From Cryptomeria japonica (lineage: Eukaryota; Streptophyta; Pinopsida; Cupressales; Cupressaceae): 64,000 bases of DNA. The translations under genes were made by a program, and so were the position numbers. The stretch is taken from assembly GCF_030272615.1 (NCBI RefSeq), contig NC_081413.1, forward strand, positions 103,252,239-103,316,238, written 5' to 3'. A model generated the notes under the pieces. The model was not told the origin of the DNA, did not search any database, and saw only the letters and a program-made list of their open reading frames with translations. Below, in pieces: positions 11,515 through 23,231 of this stretch. Positions within the stretch are counted from its first letter, which is position 1, and each line of letters begins with the position of its first letter.

Positions 11515-13296
11515 TTATTGGATGTCCAGTTGGAAGTCACTATATATTTGTAGCTCTTTTAACTTCCATTGGACGGCTAGTCGGAGTCCTATGATCAAGG
11601 CCTCATACTTAGCTATGTTGTTTGTGCATGGAAATGTGAGCCTGTAAGACTTCAGGATGCTATCACCTTGAGGTGTGATAAACAGAATGCCTGCCCTTGA
11701 GCCATGCCTAGTGTATGAACCATCAAAGTATAGTTTCCATGGTTGTGTTGTCGTGATCATGAACATCTCTTCATTTGGAAAATTGGAAATGAGAGGATGA
11801 TTGCTTATGAGTGGTGCATCGGCAAACTGATCTGCAATAACTTTACCCTTGATAGCCTTACAGTCCACATACTCGATGCCAAATTCACTGAGAATCATCA
11901 CCCATTTGGCCAAGTGGCTTGTCAATGCTGCTTTGCTGAGTAAGTACTTTAGTGGATTGATTTTGGCAATGAGTTGTACTTTATGTGTTAACAGATAGTG
12001 CCTCAGTTTAGTGGCTGCCAAGATTACTGTTAAGCAAGCTCGCTCAATAGGTGTGTAACTGAGTTCATAGCCGACCAGTGTGCGAGAGATGTAGCAAACA
12101 ACACACTCTTTCCCTTCTGCATTGTGTTGAGCTAGTAGCACTCCCAATGCTGTATGAGTTGCTGAAATATAGAGCAATAGAGGTTTACTCGGATCCGGTG
12201 GGATCAACAATGGTGTATTCATGAGATAGTCTTTAAGTATCTGGAATGCTTGCTAGCATCTGGTATCCCATTGAAAGTGGATGTTCTTGTGTAATAGGTG
12301 TGTAAATGGGTGAGACTTATCTGCCAGTTGTGCAATGAATCTTCGGATGGATTGTAGCTGCCCTTGTAATGTCCTTAGTTGACTGATGTTCCATGGAGGT
12401 GGCATGTCCATGATTGCCTTGACCTTTGCAGGATTGATCTCAATGCCTTTGCTTGAGACAATGTATCCTAGAAGCTTCCCTGAGGTTACTCCAAAGACAC
12501 ATTTCTTTGGGTTGAGGCGAACATGATATTGTTCTAGTTTGTCCAAGATTTTCTCTAATATTTCTAGATGACCTTTTCTTGTGAGTGATTTTGCCAGTAA
12601 GTCATCAACATAATCTTCCATTATGGTATGCATCATATCATGAAAGATGGTTGTCATTTCTCTTTGATAGGTCGCTCCTGCATTCTTTAGACTGAAAGGC
12701 ATTACATTCCAGCAGTATGTTCCCTATGGACATGTGAAGGCTATCTTATGTTGATCCTCTAGTGCGATCTTTATCTGGTTGTACCCTGAAAAGCCATCCA
12801 TGAGAGAAAGCATGGCATGTCCTGCTGTTAGGTCTACGATTATGTTGATGTTTGGTAGGGGGAAATCATCTTTAGGACATGCTTTGTTCAGATCTTTGAA
12901 GTCAGTACAGATATGGATGCCCCCATTTGGTTTGCCAATAGGCACAATTTTGGATATCCAATCGCCATAATCAATTGGTCTAATAAAACCAACATCTACG
13001 AGTTTCTTGAGTTTTGCTTTGACGAGTACCACAATCTGAGGGTGCATCTTGCAAAGCTTTTATTTGACAGGTTTAGCACCTTCTTCTATGGCAAGGTGAT
13101 GCATGACTAAATCCGGATCAAGACTAGGCATGTTTGCATATGACCATACAAAATTGATCTGACGCTTCTAAAAGAATTCGACAAACTTAGGTTGTTCCTC
13201 TGGAGTTAAAAGAGATGCTAGATGTATGTGGTGAGGAGTTTCAAGAGTCCCCACGTTGTATTCTTTTGTCTCTTGAATAAGGATTGTTGATCATTC
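11515..13296 (-). pseudogene. Reverse transcriptase and dual RNase H of gypsy element A
   Basis: Reading down from 13296: an N-terminal segment with SLDPDLVMHH, then the RT palm with CTDFKDLNKACPKDDFPLP, DGFSGYNQI and MPFSLKNAGATYQR, and the catalytic MEDYVDDLLAK at about 12600. The thumb/connection is RLNPKKCVFGV. The first RNase H is YISRTLVGYELSYTPIE. A second RNase H starts at KLYFDGSYTRHGSRAG with NNIAKYEALIIGL. Two consecutive RNase H domains, the second of archaeal type, are the known hallmark of the Tat lineage, which fixes the family. Stops lie at about 12723 and 12252 and the start of the core is shifted. Copies element RNA into DNA in cytoplasmic particles. Confidence 0.88.
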
Positions 13297-14484
13297 CTAC
13301 TGTGTACTAGAGGGGAGAATGTCAAACCTTTCATCCTCAAGCACCTCAGAGAGGTTTTCACCATTGGATACGCTCTTTCTTTTTACTTTTGTGGGATCAA
13401 ACAATGCCACAGTGTGGTTTTCACTAGAAGATCCATGTTTTATTATTATATTTTTGCAGCTAAAAGGTTTGGCATCCGCCTCAAAGTATGTTGTACTATT
13501 AATTTCAATGGAAAATCCAACTTTGTGATCCCCGCTTGGTATGTTATCCCTTAGTTCCAAAAAGTCAATGATTGCCTCATCGTTTTGGAAGTGGTCAAGG
13601 CATGGGGGATTAGATTGGTTCCATTCGATGAGTTCGAGATGGATAATGGGCATTACCTCATCAATCAGGTTAAGTTCAAAGAGGTGTCACTGAGGGTCAA
13701 GATGTTGTGGTGAAGGTCATTGATGGTACTCTCCCTATCAGAATCAGGCATAGGATGTGACGTAGGGTCTGTGGAAGATGTTTCCAGTTCAGGAATCCAT
13801 GAGGTCTTTATCTATGCTTCTCTGTAAACATAGATGTCTTTACGAGGTGGAGGTAGTGATGCGTCTTCCTCATTTGAAGTATTAAGCTGAATGGAATCAA
13901 ATTCCCACTCATGTGAGTCTGTCTCTAAATCGCTTTCCAGTATCCGATTACTATACCATACTGGGATGTCCTTTGAGTTAAACATTGCAGGTGTGATCGG
14001 TTGATGTACCATTGTAGATGAAATGATCAGTGATGTAGGAAGGTTTATGGGGATCAAAGAATCTGATACGGGGAGTATCAGCGTTGTTGAATCTGCTGCT
14101 TCTGCTAGAATTGCCAGTGTTGTTGATACTGTTGGGGGTTCTGATACTGCTAATGGTGTTGTTGATGCGGTTGCTGCTATTGATGGAGTTGTTGGTTTGA
14201 TTGGTGGGATGATTGGTGCTGTGGATGTTATTGCTAGGATGTTTAGCCTCAATGGGGCATTTGGTATGGTGCTTGGTGCTGCTAATATAATCAAAGGCGA
14301 CCTCTTTAGAGTTTTAGGTTGATATAGAGGTTTGCTGGGAGTTCCGGTGATTGGTGCTATGGATGTTATTGCTGGGATGTTTAGCCTCAGTGGGGCATTT
14401 GGTATGGTGCTTGGTGCTACTAATATAATCAAAGGCAACCTCTTTAGAGTTTTAGGTTGATATAGAGGTTTGCTAGGATTTCCT
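13297..14484 (-). pseudogene. Protease-RT linker of element A with an internal duplication
   Basis: This stretch joins the protease region to RT in the minus-strand polyprotein. The part at 13297-13653 ends with SNGENLSEVLEDERFDILPS, which corresponds to KGENLSDVAKGEILDMLPS in element B, so it is a real conserved linker. The part at 13812-14438 is Thr/Ala/Pro/Ile-rich and contains a direct duplication of 138 bp (46 codons) sharing APSTIPNAPLRLNI and PLYQPKTLK. No catalytic domain is seen. The opposite-strand ORF at 14023-14322 is a shadow of the repeat. Confidence 0.7.
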
Positions 14485-15640
14485 TTGAATCTAAGTTTAG
14501 AAAGGATCTCCTTTTGAAAGCCTAAGTCAATATTATCTTTGGGATTTAATTCAGGCTATGGTGGCTCATGTCCTCCTTGCTTGCAAGGTCCCAAAGCACT
14601 CTGACCATTATAACCCATTCTTTGCATAATGAGAAGGCCTTTTCCATACTAATCTATGGGAGTCTTAGCTTGCGGGATGTTCATGGTGATAGGATCTTTA
14701 TAGATCCATTCTACTAAGTCCTCATCTCTGGTCTCTTCTTCTTGACTCTGTCCAAGGATGAAAGGCATCAAAGTGCATGATGGCTTGACCTGTGGTGTTT
14801 GAAGTAACCTTTGAGGTTTACCATGAGTTCTAGGAGAAGTGGGTAGTTGCCCAAAACAAAAGAGTTGGCTGAGATTGTACTCCCCATGACCTTCCTCTGT
14901 CATTTTCATCTTGAGCTTCTCTTGGTTGGGTATAATGGTGTTTGAATTGGAAAGAGAGGCTAGACTAACGTATGAGGTGGATGAGGTGGCTTCTCTATTG
15001 TTAGGAACAATAATCTTTGGTTGATGGTTGATATTGTTACAATATGCGAATGGATTTGCATCACCCAGGATTGTAATTTCTACACCATTATGAGGAAACT
15101 TGATACACCGGTGGTAGGTGGATGGAACGACTTGCATGGCATGTATCCAAGGTCTTCCTAACAATAAATTATATGGCAGAGGAAGATCCAGAGCTTGACA
15201 TATGATGTGCTTCACCACTGGGCCCACTCAGATTGGTAGCACAACTGCGCCTTTGGATGAACGCTTTGCATCATCATAAGCTTTTATGGTTATCTTTTAT
15301 GGTGACCAATTGTAGTGTACATATATTTAGGCCTGCTGCATTGTTGATCAAGACTCACTTGATCCGATGTTGGTTGATAAATCCTTCAATATGGAGTGAG
15401 GTGTTATGAGGTTGCCAGAAGGATGTATTGTCACTTTCAGAGAAAGTGAGACATGGTGATGACCTCAGATTTCCAACCATAGCTTGGAATTGATCTGTAT
15501 TTAGATTCGCAGGGACTGATGCCTCTTGGAGAGCTTGATCCAAGATTGTTTTATGAGATGGGGATAGGCGCAAAAGCTCTAAGATGGAGATAAGTGCAGG
15601 TGTCTTATCTAACTGTTCCACAAGGTTATACTACTTTGGG
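14485..15640 (-). pseudogene. Protease region of gypsy element A
   Basis: The retropepsin-like segment reads VLINNAAGLNIC at about 15320-15355, where element B has VLIDGGAGLNIC. The catalytic Asp codon has become Asn and the following Gly is changed, so this copy is catalytically dead. Downstream comes YNLLLGRPWIHAMQVVPSTYHRC, cited here in part: LLLGRPWIH and VVPSTYH are the usual block after plant gypsy proteases. The ORF at 15355-15621 upstream carries the alpha-helical ISILELLRLSPSHKTILDQAL segment shared with element B (ISILELLKTSPAHREI). A frame slip separates the catalytic segment from LLLGRPWIH. Confidence 0.75.
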
Positions 15641-17404
15641 ATGGAAGGTGTGCCTTGTGGAGTTGCTTTGATGGTGATTTTGTTGCGACACGTAACAACA
15701 TTGCAGGTAGAGTTTGGATTTTTGATGGTAATGGTTGCAATTTGTTCATTGGCATCATAAAGGTGGTTTATAGTGTAATTATAAGCAGCTCGTGTATAAT
15801 CAATGGTATCTCTATTTCGCCCTGAAGTGGAAGGACCCCTTTGATCTTGTGATGGAAGTGGATTTTTAAACATAAGATGATCATTGTTTGTTGTTTTTGG
15901 GTCGTGGCCTTCAATTTCAATCTCGCCTCGGTCAATGAGATCCTGAATAAAATCTTTCAATCTATGATAATTGCTTGTTTTATGCCCTTTCCCTTGATGG
16001 AATTCACAATGTTCATTGTCTCACCACCATGAAGGTTTAACCTGAGGTTCGTAATTGGACGTCTTTGGTAGGGTCACCAGATTTGAAGAGACCAACTGGC
16101 GTAACACTATTTCAATAGGTTCCCCTAAGGGAGTGTATGTTCATTTTTGTTTATAATTTTGCTGGCATTGCCTTGGTTCTTCTTGCAGTACATTACATCC
16201 TTGATTTGGTGGGGGGAGGAATCGTGTTGGTCTTAGGAGGGGGGTTTGGCCCTGCAAAGCGGACCACAGGTTGTGCACTTTTAATAGTTCTTGCATCTAC
16301 AACCCCATCATTGATGATGTTCTTGTTTGTATTCCATAAGTTAGTTTTATCACTATTGAATCACGGGCGAGGCGCATCTTTGGGTTCATTGTATATTTTG
16401 ATAAGCCCCTTTTTGATGAGGGCCCTTTCATATTTTAAACCCTGTGTGATCATGTCATTGAAAGACTCTGTACCTTTCATGTCTAAATGAAATTCCATTT
16501 CTTCGTTCAAGTTGGAAATAAAGATTTCCACTAGTTCTCTTTCAGGTAGCTGAAGGGAACGTCTGCTAGACATTTGTCGCCCTCATTGCAGGAAAGCTGA
16601 AAATAGCTCCCCTTGTTTTTGCTTAGTGTTACATAGATCAGCCATGGTGATATTGCGTTTAGTGTGATGTGAGTAATGTGCAATGAATTTTTGGACCAGT
16701 TCTTTGAATGTCCTAATGCCGCATGTTAGTTGGGAAAACCATTGCGTGGTTGTCCCTGCCAAACTTCAGGGAAAGAGTCGCATTAGGTATGTGTCCTCAT
16801 ATGCCACTTCTAGGCATGCTGAATGAAATTCTATAACATGATCACGAGGGTCTCCTTTTCCTCGATACTTTTTGAACTTAGGTGTTTAAAACCCTCGTGG
16901 AAAAGGTGGCATATGTAGAATCCTATCAAAGGGATAGGGACAAATATCATTAAGTGAAAACTAGTTTGTTTTCACATCACTGTGGAGTTGTTGGGCTAAA
17001 TTCTCGACTTGTTGCCACAACATGTCAATGTCATTTGGAGGAGGAGGAGGTGGAGGATTTCCTTGATGAAGGTTGTATCTGGTGTGATCTTGACCTCTTT
17101 CATCCTCATTATGACTTTGGAGTTCCGATGCTTGCCTTAGTTGTGCAATATCAAAATCAGAGGGTAGTTTGGCTCCCTCTTGGGCAAGTCTTAAAAAGTG
17201 AGCATCAACGTTGCTCCTGAGTATTTTGCCAAAAAGTCAATTGAAGAGAGGGTTGTGCTGCACCCTTTCTATTGCTGCAGGAGTAGGAGTACTTGGAGTT
17301 TCATCATTTGCATTTCCTCCAAGGGCTTCTTGGAATTCATTGAGATTTTCCTCCTCTTCCTCTTCAATTTCTAGTTGTCTAGACCTTGATCTAGTTTGAG
17401 CCAT
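15631..17404 (-). pseudogene. Gag of gypsy element A
   Basis: The start at 17404 gives MAQTRSRSRQLEIEEEEEN, a basic then acidic N-terminus. Next come HFLRLAQEGAKLP, shared with Gag of element B (HFLELARQGAKLP), a proline run, and the capsid-like part with LVEIFISNLNEEMEFHLDMKG (16573-16490). The zinc knuckle near 16000 reads CEFHQGKGHKTSNY: the last Cys is replaced by Tyr, so the finger is broken. It is followed by FIQDLIDRGEIEIEG as in element B. A stop near 17235 and several slips between 16900 and 16600 disrupt it. Gag packages element RNA. Confidence 0.82.
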
Positions 17405-17852
17405 TTTGTTTATACGTTTTTTTGTTGAAGTTTGGTGAAAATGATGATGAGTTGGTGATGAAATGAAAGATTAATGTTTGGTGGAGTGTTTTGCATACGG
17501 ATCTCTAGCACTAAAGGTAGATGTTACCAAAGTCCTTCCTTGAATTGCTTGTTGTGTTTTGTTAACAATGTTTGATATGATAAGGTTTAGAGAGGCTTGA
17601 GATGTGTTATAGACCCAACTACTTAGTAATGAGAGGATTCACTCATAGACTAGTTTTAACCTGCGTAGAAATGCCTCTTAGGATGAGTTTATCCTAGCTG
17701 TAGAGACACTCTAAAAAGTGATGTATTGTGTTTGATTCAAGCAATACCAGAATAGAACTTAGGACAAAAACCTCTTGATGTTTTGAAAGTGGCAATGGAT
17801 TTGATGAGGTGTGAATGTGATAATGGATGAAATGTGAACTTTAATAGAAACT

Positions 17853-18379
17853 CTATGTTACAAAAGGAACAAACTCTTCCTCTTCTCTTTCAGGGGTTGG
17901 TGGTTCTTCCCTAGCTGAGTTATATGTGATGCAAATGTTTGGAAAGAAGGCAGGATTGATTTTGCCTCCCTTGTTTTGATGATAGCTCAAAGCTCTATAT
18001 TGAGTAAAAGCTCTTCTGTTTAATGACTCTTGATCAAACTCATTTGATTTTACTTGAAGATATAGATGCATGTGACGTAAGAAGGCTCTATGTGAGACAA
18101 AGATTTGTTCTATTAAGATAGAAGAATTTCCTTCTTTTGATGAAAGCCTTTGAGCTCAGTGGTCTTTTCTTCAAATTGATGTGTTGATGAAGATTCTTCT
18201 TTATCAAGATGTGAAGAATGGTCATATAGTTTGATACTTTGTTTTTTGGACTTTGTTGGTATTTTGAAAATGTTTGTATTGGATGAATACTTGTTTTTGG
18301 AACTAATTTTTGATTTTTTCTTTGACAAGAAAACAAAGCAAGCACACAAACACAAGAATGTTGCCTCAAAAGGCACAAG
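17853..18379 (-). pseudogene. Conserved leader ORF upstream of gag, element A
   Basis: The minus-strand reading enters at about 18379, is Lys/Ser-rich, passes FIKRRKFFYLNRTN, slips one frame near 18085, and continues as FLRHMHLYLQVKSNEFDQES, RAFTQYRALSYHQ, NKGGKINPAFF, CITYN, EPPTPEREEEEFVPFV. The same order is found 5' of gag in element B at 23760-24085, which lies on the opposite strand. Many differences between the two copies fall at third codon positions while the words above stay, which argues for past selection on the protein. It ends about 450 bp before the gag start, close to the spacing in B. I do not recognise the domain. The acidic Pro-rich end and basic N-terminus suggest an RNA- or protein-binding role, but that is speculation. 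Confidence 0.65.
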
Positions 18380-18899
18380 TAAATATGGGTCTAGATCAAC
18401 CCAATCTTTGGAATTTTTATGACCCTTTCTTTCAAAAATGTTTTTGAGTATGTTTTCACAAAAATCCTGAAGTCAGCTCAGTTTATCACTAGTCTTGACA
18501 CAAAATGAAGACACTTCAAACACACTTTATCCCTAAGGTCGAATGGCTAGTTGCGATAATTTCAGCCCACATCTTGATATTTCTTCAACTTTGGTACTAC
18601 ATACCTTATAAATCCTGTCATGGTAGGTAAGGATGTCATATACCAAGTCTTGCATGAGTATAACAAATAGATGATCCCTATGATGGGGGAGTCACCACTT
18701 TTATCAGACTACAAGTAACCTTTCAAAAAATTATGTTTCTACTCAAGGAAATATGTATGGTGAGTATCTTGCGAGCAAAACCTTCTATGCTCTTGCACTG
18801 AATTTGTCACAAATATCCTCAATCAATAGAATGGGTGGGCTACTATATAAAGGTGTTTAGTAATTTTTGATGTCTTTGGACATAAGTTCTGTGTAGGGG
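18380..18899. other. Leader or LTR edge of element A, nothing coding
   Basis: The inner end of the element A 5' LTR and its primer-binding site should lie between here and about 19200. I searched for the motif used by families C and D (CAGGTTCACCAAA on plus) and did not find it, so the boundary is left open. Confidence 0.4.
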
Positions 18900-19965
18900 A
18901 AAAAGTGACACTAAGCAAACATGCCCTAATATCACTTTCAATCACACACTTGTGGAATACTAAAGAGCCTAGAGGTATCACACAATTGGCTACTTCTTTT
19001 TGTGGAAGAGAGAGCCATAGACTACCTATTAGGATTTCTATTCCTTTGTTGCAAATGATAGATAGAATGATGCAAGTTCAATTCCTAACCCCAAAGTGCA
19101 AGTATGAACTAATAACAAGATTGCAGAATTGAAATAAAACAATGGAAAGCTGTAAACACAAGGACAAGACAAGAGTGCAGATGCGTACCTGGAGTTAAAA
19201 TCTGAGTGAAAATGTTCAGGACGGGGGCGCAAGAGCCACTGTCCTGATTCTGCTCCTGAAACTACTGTTTTGCAACCTGAAAAGTTGTCAGAAATGCTGA
19301 AACTTGCTGTCTGAAAGAAGGACCAGGGCGCCCAGCGCCCCTGTCCCAGGGACCAGGGTGCCCAGCGCCCCTGTCCTGGTCTTTTGCCTTGAAATTTGGT
19401 GTGTAGCTCAGTTTCTGTCTGCTTCCACCAGATCTACAATTTGCGGCATCCTTCGAATCCCGAAATCTGCACTTATATCTGAAAAGGTATGGTGGGCGGC
19501 TATATAGGGTTTTGCCTTAGTCAAACCGCCGCTTTGGTGATTTCCACCTCCACGAATAGCCAAGTTGTATTGTAAAAGTAGTGTGTGTGCAAGATCCTAA
19601 AATGCAAGTAAGAAAACTAGAGCAACCTAGAAAGTAAACCCTAATTGCTTGTAAATGATAATGTAAATGCTCCAAATCATGTTTTGACCCCCGAAATCAA
19701 GCCCCCAAGTTCAAAATAGGACCTAATTAGGGTTTTTGATTAAATGATGTATTGGAGGAATAAAATGAAAGGGGTACACTTTAATGAAAAGGGCCCAACT
19801 TTATGATATGGGAGATGATAAAATAGAACCTTAGACCTAATTAATTTAATTAATTAAGTGCTAAAGGGGAAATGCAATGCAAAATGCAAAATGCACCAAG
19901 GCGGGTGCTAAACTAGGTGTGAAATTGTACCACCCTAGCAAGTGCGTATGATTTACGATGCTACA
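18900..19965 (-). repeat. 5' LTR of element A, inner edge approximate
   Basis: Read on minus it begins TGTAGCATCGTAAAT at 19965. The first 75 bases resemble 48206-48280 on the plus strand. Inside are a TATATAG word at 19500-19507, a plausible TATA box in minus or plus sense, and a GC-rich pair of hairpin repeats at 19320-19378. The inner edge near 18900 is a guess from the lengths of related LTRs here (1.07 to 1.23 kb). The plus ORF at 19304-19507 merely translates the hairpin repeats. Confidence 0.5.
19320..19378. repeat. Tandem GC-rich hairpin repeats in LTR A
   Basis: Two copies, about 30 bp apart, of a unit that folds as GGAC, then GGGCGC-CCA-GCGCCC, then GTCC. Copy 2 has GGGTGC in the 5' arm, which still pairs through a G-T wobble. 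A weaker related unit is seen at about 19217-19245 (GGAC, GGGCGC, GTCC). Compare the three 30-bp units at 55651-55740 in LTR D. Confidence 0.7.
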
Positions 19966-21218
19966 AGTTCATTGTGTAGTGACTCACTTAAGAGCCTTGT
20001 AACTTGTGGTGGAGCCTATTTGTCCTTTCAGCAAGTTATACCTGTAGGAACAACTATACCCAAGGCTACAACTTTCTCTCACACCTAATTTCTATAGCGG
20101 CTCGAAGGATTTACCACGCGAGGTTGTTCCCAAGAGTGATGTGTCTCTTGGCAGGCCTCTCTTAAAAAGATAAAATTTGAGTGTTACTAACACTTTTCTC
20201 TTGCACCTAGGACCACAAAAGGGAAGGGAGAGGATAATGTGTGTTAGAAGTAGGACCAGTTGACAACTTTTGCACAAGCGTGCCAAACACAAAAGACACT
20301 TGTTCTTTTTAACTCATCATTGCAATATGATCTAACTATTTGGAGATGTTGCTCCAACATTCATGGTGTTCTTTTTATCCTTCAAAGACAATATGTTCAG
20401 GAAACTAGGAAATTGAAATCCTGGTCAACTAAATGAAAAGAACGTTTGCTTGAAATAAATCGCTTTGAAAAACAAACAAGTTGATTGTTCTTTTTTACTT
20501 GCCCAAAACAAAGTGTGGATTGTGAATTTTAACTTGAGTTGATGCAAGGAAATCAAAATTTGTCTTGTTGAGTTTTAAGCACCAAAAATGAAGTGTTTGA
20601 AGTTGATTTTTAAGCACAAAAAAAGAAGTGTTCAAATTGCCTATCTTGCATGAAAAACAAAGTTTGTTGTGAGTTTTTAAAGCACCAAAATGAAGTCTTT
20701 GAGGGTTGATTTTTAAGCACCAAAATGAAGTGTTTTGAAGTTAATTTTAACTTGCAAGAAAATCAAGAAAAGTGAATTTCTAAAATTTTAAGCAATAAAA
20801 TGGGTTAGTTCAAACCTGCACAAGAAGCAAATAGTCAGTAAAATCGGCATACATGATGGGCCTCTACAAGCCTAAGAAAAATTGATTTATCAGTTACAAG
20901 GCATTTTTTACAACGCTCTGTTACAATAGTGCTACTTAACACAAAAGCGCAACAGTAAGGACAAACGTGATTAAAGAAATTATTATACAGAAAGCCAACA
21001 TCGCTAAAACAGGAACAAATGGGCTACTTAAGGGTCAATAGCACTACACTATAGACAAAAGCACTAATTTTGGGACAATAGTGCTATTGGGGAAACAATA
21101 GCGCTAAAAGACCAAATTGCAATAGCGCTAAAGCGTGAACAAAAGTGCCGAAACGCGTCTTGTGTGTCAAGTAAAATAGTCAAAAAAGTTAGTAGTTTAA
21201 GAAGGTTGCTCTTCGATT
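19966..21218 (-). other. Leader of family C element with two repeat fields
   Basis: Lies between the primer-binding site of LTR2 and the element A insertion. No gene seen; the ORF at 20092-20292 has no recognisable features. At 20560-20770 a unit of TTTTAAGCACCAAAATGAAG followed by TGTTTGAAGTTGA recurs about four times in degenerate form. At 20930-21160 the word AGCGCTA or AGTGCTA recurs about eight times, often as CAATAGCGCTAAA. Confidence 0.5.
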
Positions 21219-21236
21219 CACGTCAGGTTCACCAAA
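21219..21236 (-). promoter_or_regulatory. Primer-binding site beside LTR2
   Basis: On the minus strand TTTGGTGAACCTGACGTG directly follows the LTR end (GCATCA). Element D has TTTTGGTGAACCTGACATC at the same place (54665-54683), so this is the priming site. A TGG start agrees with pairing to a tRNA CCA end; I could not match the rest to a plant tRNA I know. Confidence 0.65.
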
Positions 21237-22906
21237 TGATGCTCTACGAAATGGGAGATTGTTAGACAAAAACTTGTGGTCGTATAACACATAAGATAAA
21301 CAACAAACAAAGAGAAATGTTAGTGTTAATCAACCAAAGACTAATCTAAGCAAGCATACCAAGAGAGACACTAAAAACATAATGAAGCATTTGACTATGA
21401 AAATAAATGCAAGAAGACATCTCCAAATGCCTTCCACCATGCTTGTAGCTCCTCCTCCCTTGTTCCTCTCCTCTCCAAGTTCCAAATTAGTGTAGCTCTC
21501 AACAACTTTTTGCACTATGGATGCCTTATGGAGGTTCAAGATTGAAATGCTTTAACTATGCTATGCAAGTGTAAAACAAACTAGTTATGATATGCTATGA
21601 AATGAACTAAGATTTATTTTAATCCAAAATGACAATATATTAGTGATTATGCTAAATGCTCTTCTCTAAAATTGGCTATAAGCTAAATGCATACAAGTTT
21701 TCAGGATGATAGCTAAAAATGCTAGATGCTTGAGGATTTGAAAATGAGGAATGTGAGCTCTGTTTATAGGAAAAATGGAGTAATGGATGGTTGAGATTGA
21801 GTAATCTCAACAAGGGTCAAGATTGAATGGTTTATGATCCATGTGAGGACTTTCAACCCAATCCTAGGATGACAAATGTCAACATGAGATGGGTTGAGAG
21901 GAGAGGGAAGAAGCATTAAATGCTTGGCATGACCCGAGGGTTAACTTGGGAGGTAAGGTTAATGTTGAGTTGAGTGAATAAATTCATTATTCAAAGAATA
22001 ATGTTTTTATCCAATGGATAAACTCTTGTGCAAGAGTTAGTGAGGATAACCATGGTCAAAGCAATAAATGCTTGAGAAGACACATGGGTCACATGAGGGT
22101 TGAGTTAGGGGTCAAAGTCCCTAACCATGGGTACAAGTGGATTTAACCATAAATGGTCATGTAAGAGCCATTAGTGGTTTGGGAGACTTTAGAGGTTAAA
22201 TTGTTGGACACATAAAGCATTAAATGCTTTTCAAAGACTTTGGAGTCTTTGAGAAGTGACTCCAAGTTGCTTAAGAATGTGACAATAATTAGGAGATGGA
22301 TTAGGCTAATTAGGAAGGGGTTAGAAGAATCTAAAAGGGGTTTTAGGATTGCAAGTGAGTTTGGTGGGTGAGGGAAAATAGGATTTTTATTAAAATAAAA
22401 TTCATTTATTTCAACAAATAGGTGCAAGTTGCATTTTTAGGAAAATGCAAGTGGGGGGGATCTAGTGATTTAAATAAATGTTTTATTTAATTTATTTAAA
22501 AGAAGAAAGGGGATGAAATGAAATAAATAGGATTTAGTCATTTAATTAATTAAGAATTTGGTTTAATGAATTAACTAAAATAAATTGAATAATTTATTTA
22601 ATTAATAGGAGAATGTTTGAAGATAAATTAATTAAATATTAATTTAATTAACTGATGGTTAGTGGGTTTTTTAATCAAATAAATAGCAAATATTCATTTA
22701 ATTAAACTGGACAGATTTATGTGACTACAGAAGTAATTTGCAGAACTGAAAAATATTTGCGTGAAAATTCCGTACTTCCAGTTTCGGCAACAGAATGCAT
22801 TGCTCACTCATACCAAAGAATCTCATTAAAAGGAATGATGGTAGGCAATCAAATCAAGTTACTAACAAGGACGAATAATTACTTAGCTTAGAAATTGGAC
22901 CATAAA
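21237..22906 (-). repeat. LTR2 of gypsy family C, full length
   Basis: About 1.67 kb. Read on minus it begins TGTTTTATGGTCC directly after a polypurine tract and ends GAGCATCA directly before a primer-binding site. An LTR normally has one or the other. It is nearly identical to LTR3 (4064-5443). The stretch 22540-22680 is almost pure A/T with palindromic TTAATTAA words. The small ORFs at 21330-21539 and 22143-22427 also occur in LTR3 and are not treated as genes. Confidence 0.8.
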
Positions 22907-22921
22907 ACACCCCCCCAACTT
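22907..22921 (-). promoter_or_regulatory. Polypurine tract of family C
   Basis: AAGTTGGGGGGG on the minus strand, abutting the LTR start TGTTTT. Same core as at 1243-1258. Confidence 0.7.
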
Positions 22922-23231
22922 ATTATGACACGTGTCCACACATGCAGAAAGGACAAAGGGAAGTGTACGCAGATTTGAAATAGGCAATAATCATAGTAAA
23001 ATAATAAATGCATAATTAATAAAAAATAAGCTATGTACATGCCTACAGTCGTGCCAATAAATGCTGCATGAAATGATTAGCTAAAAAGAAGGCTGAAATG
23101 AAATGATGTGACATGAATGAAATGATAGACAAATAAATGAAGTGGGATGACATGGATGGAATAATTATTAATGGAGAATAATATTTCCATAAGACATGGA
23201 AATTTCTTTATGAAATGATGCTTCAAGAATC

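Larger units (their letters stand above)
9988..19965 (-). mobile_element. Ty3/gypsy Tat-type element A, 3' end lost
   Basis: Unit made of 5' LTR (right edge 19965), leader ORF, gag, protease, RT, two RNase H domains and integrase on the minus strand; the antisense PMD ORF at 5578-7470 is part of the same element. Its own 3' LTR is missing: the PMD side ends at about 5445 against LTR3 of family C. The right edge is supported by 48206, where the same LTR start (TGTAGCAT, GTAAAT, then TAGGGTGGTACAATT) begins abruptly within an unrelated sequence. The flank AGTTC at 19966 has no partner because the other end is deleted. Confidence 0.7.

Noticed and set aside
16137-16490. Plus ORF of 117 codons with apparent membrane segments
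   Set aside because: Shadow of the minus-strand Gag of element A.
19304-19507. Plus ORF with repeated RAPSAPVPGTR
   Set aside because: Translation of the tandem GC-rich hairpins in LTR A.
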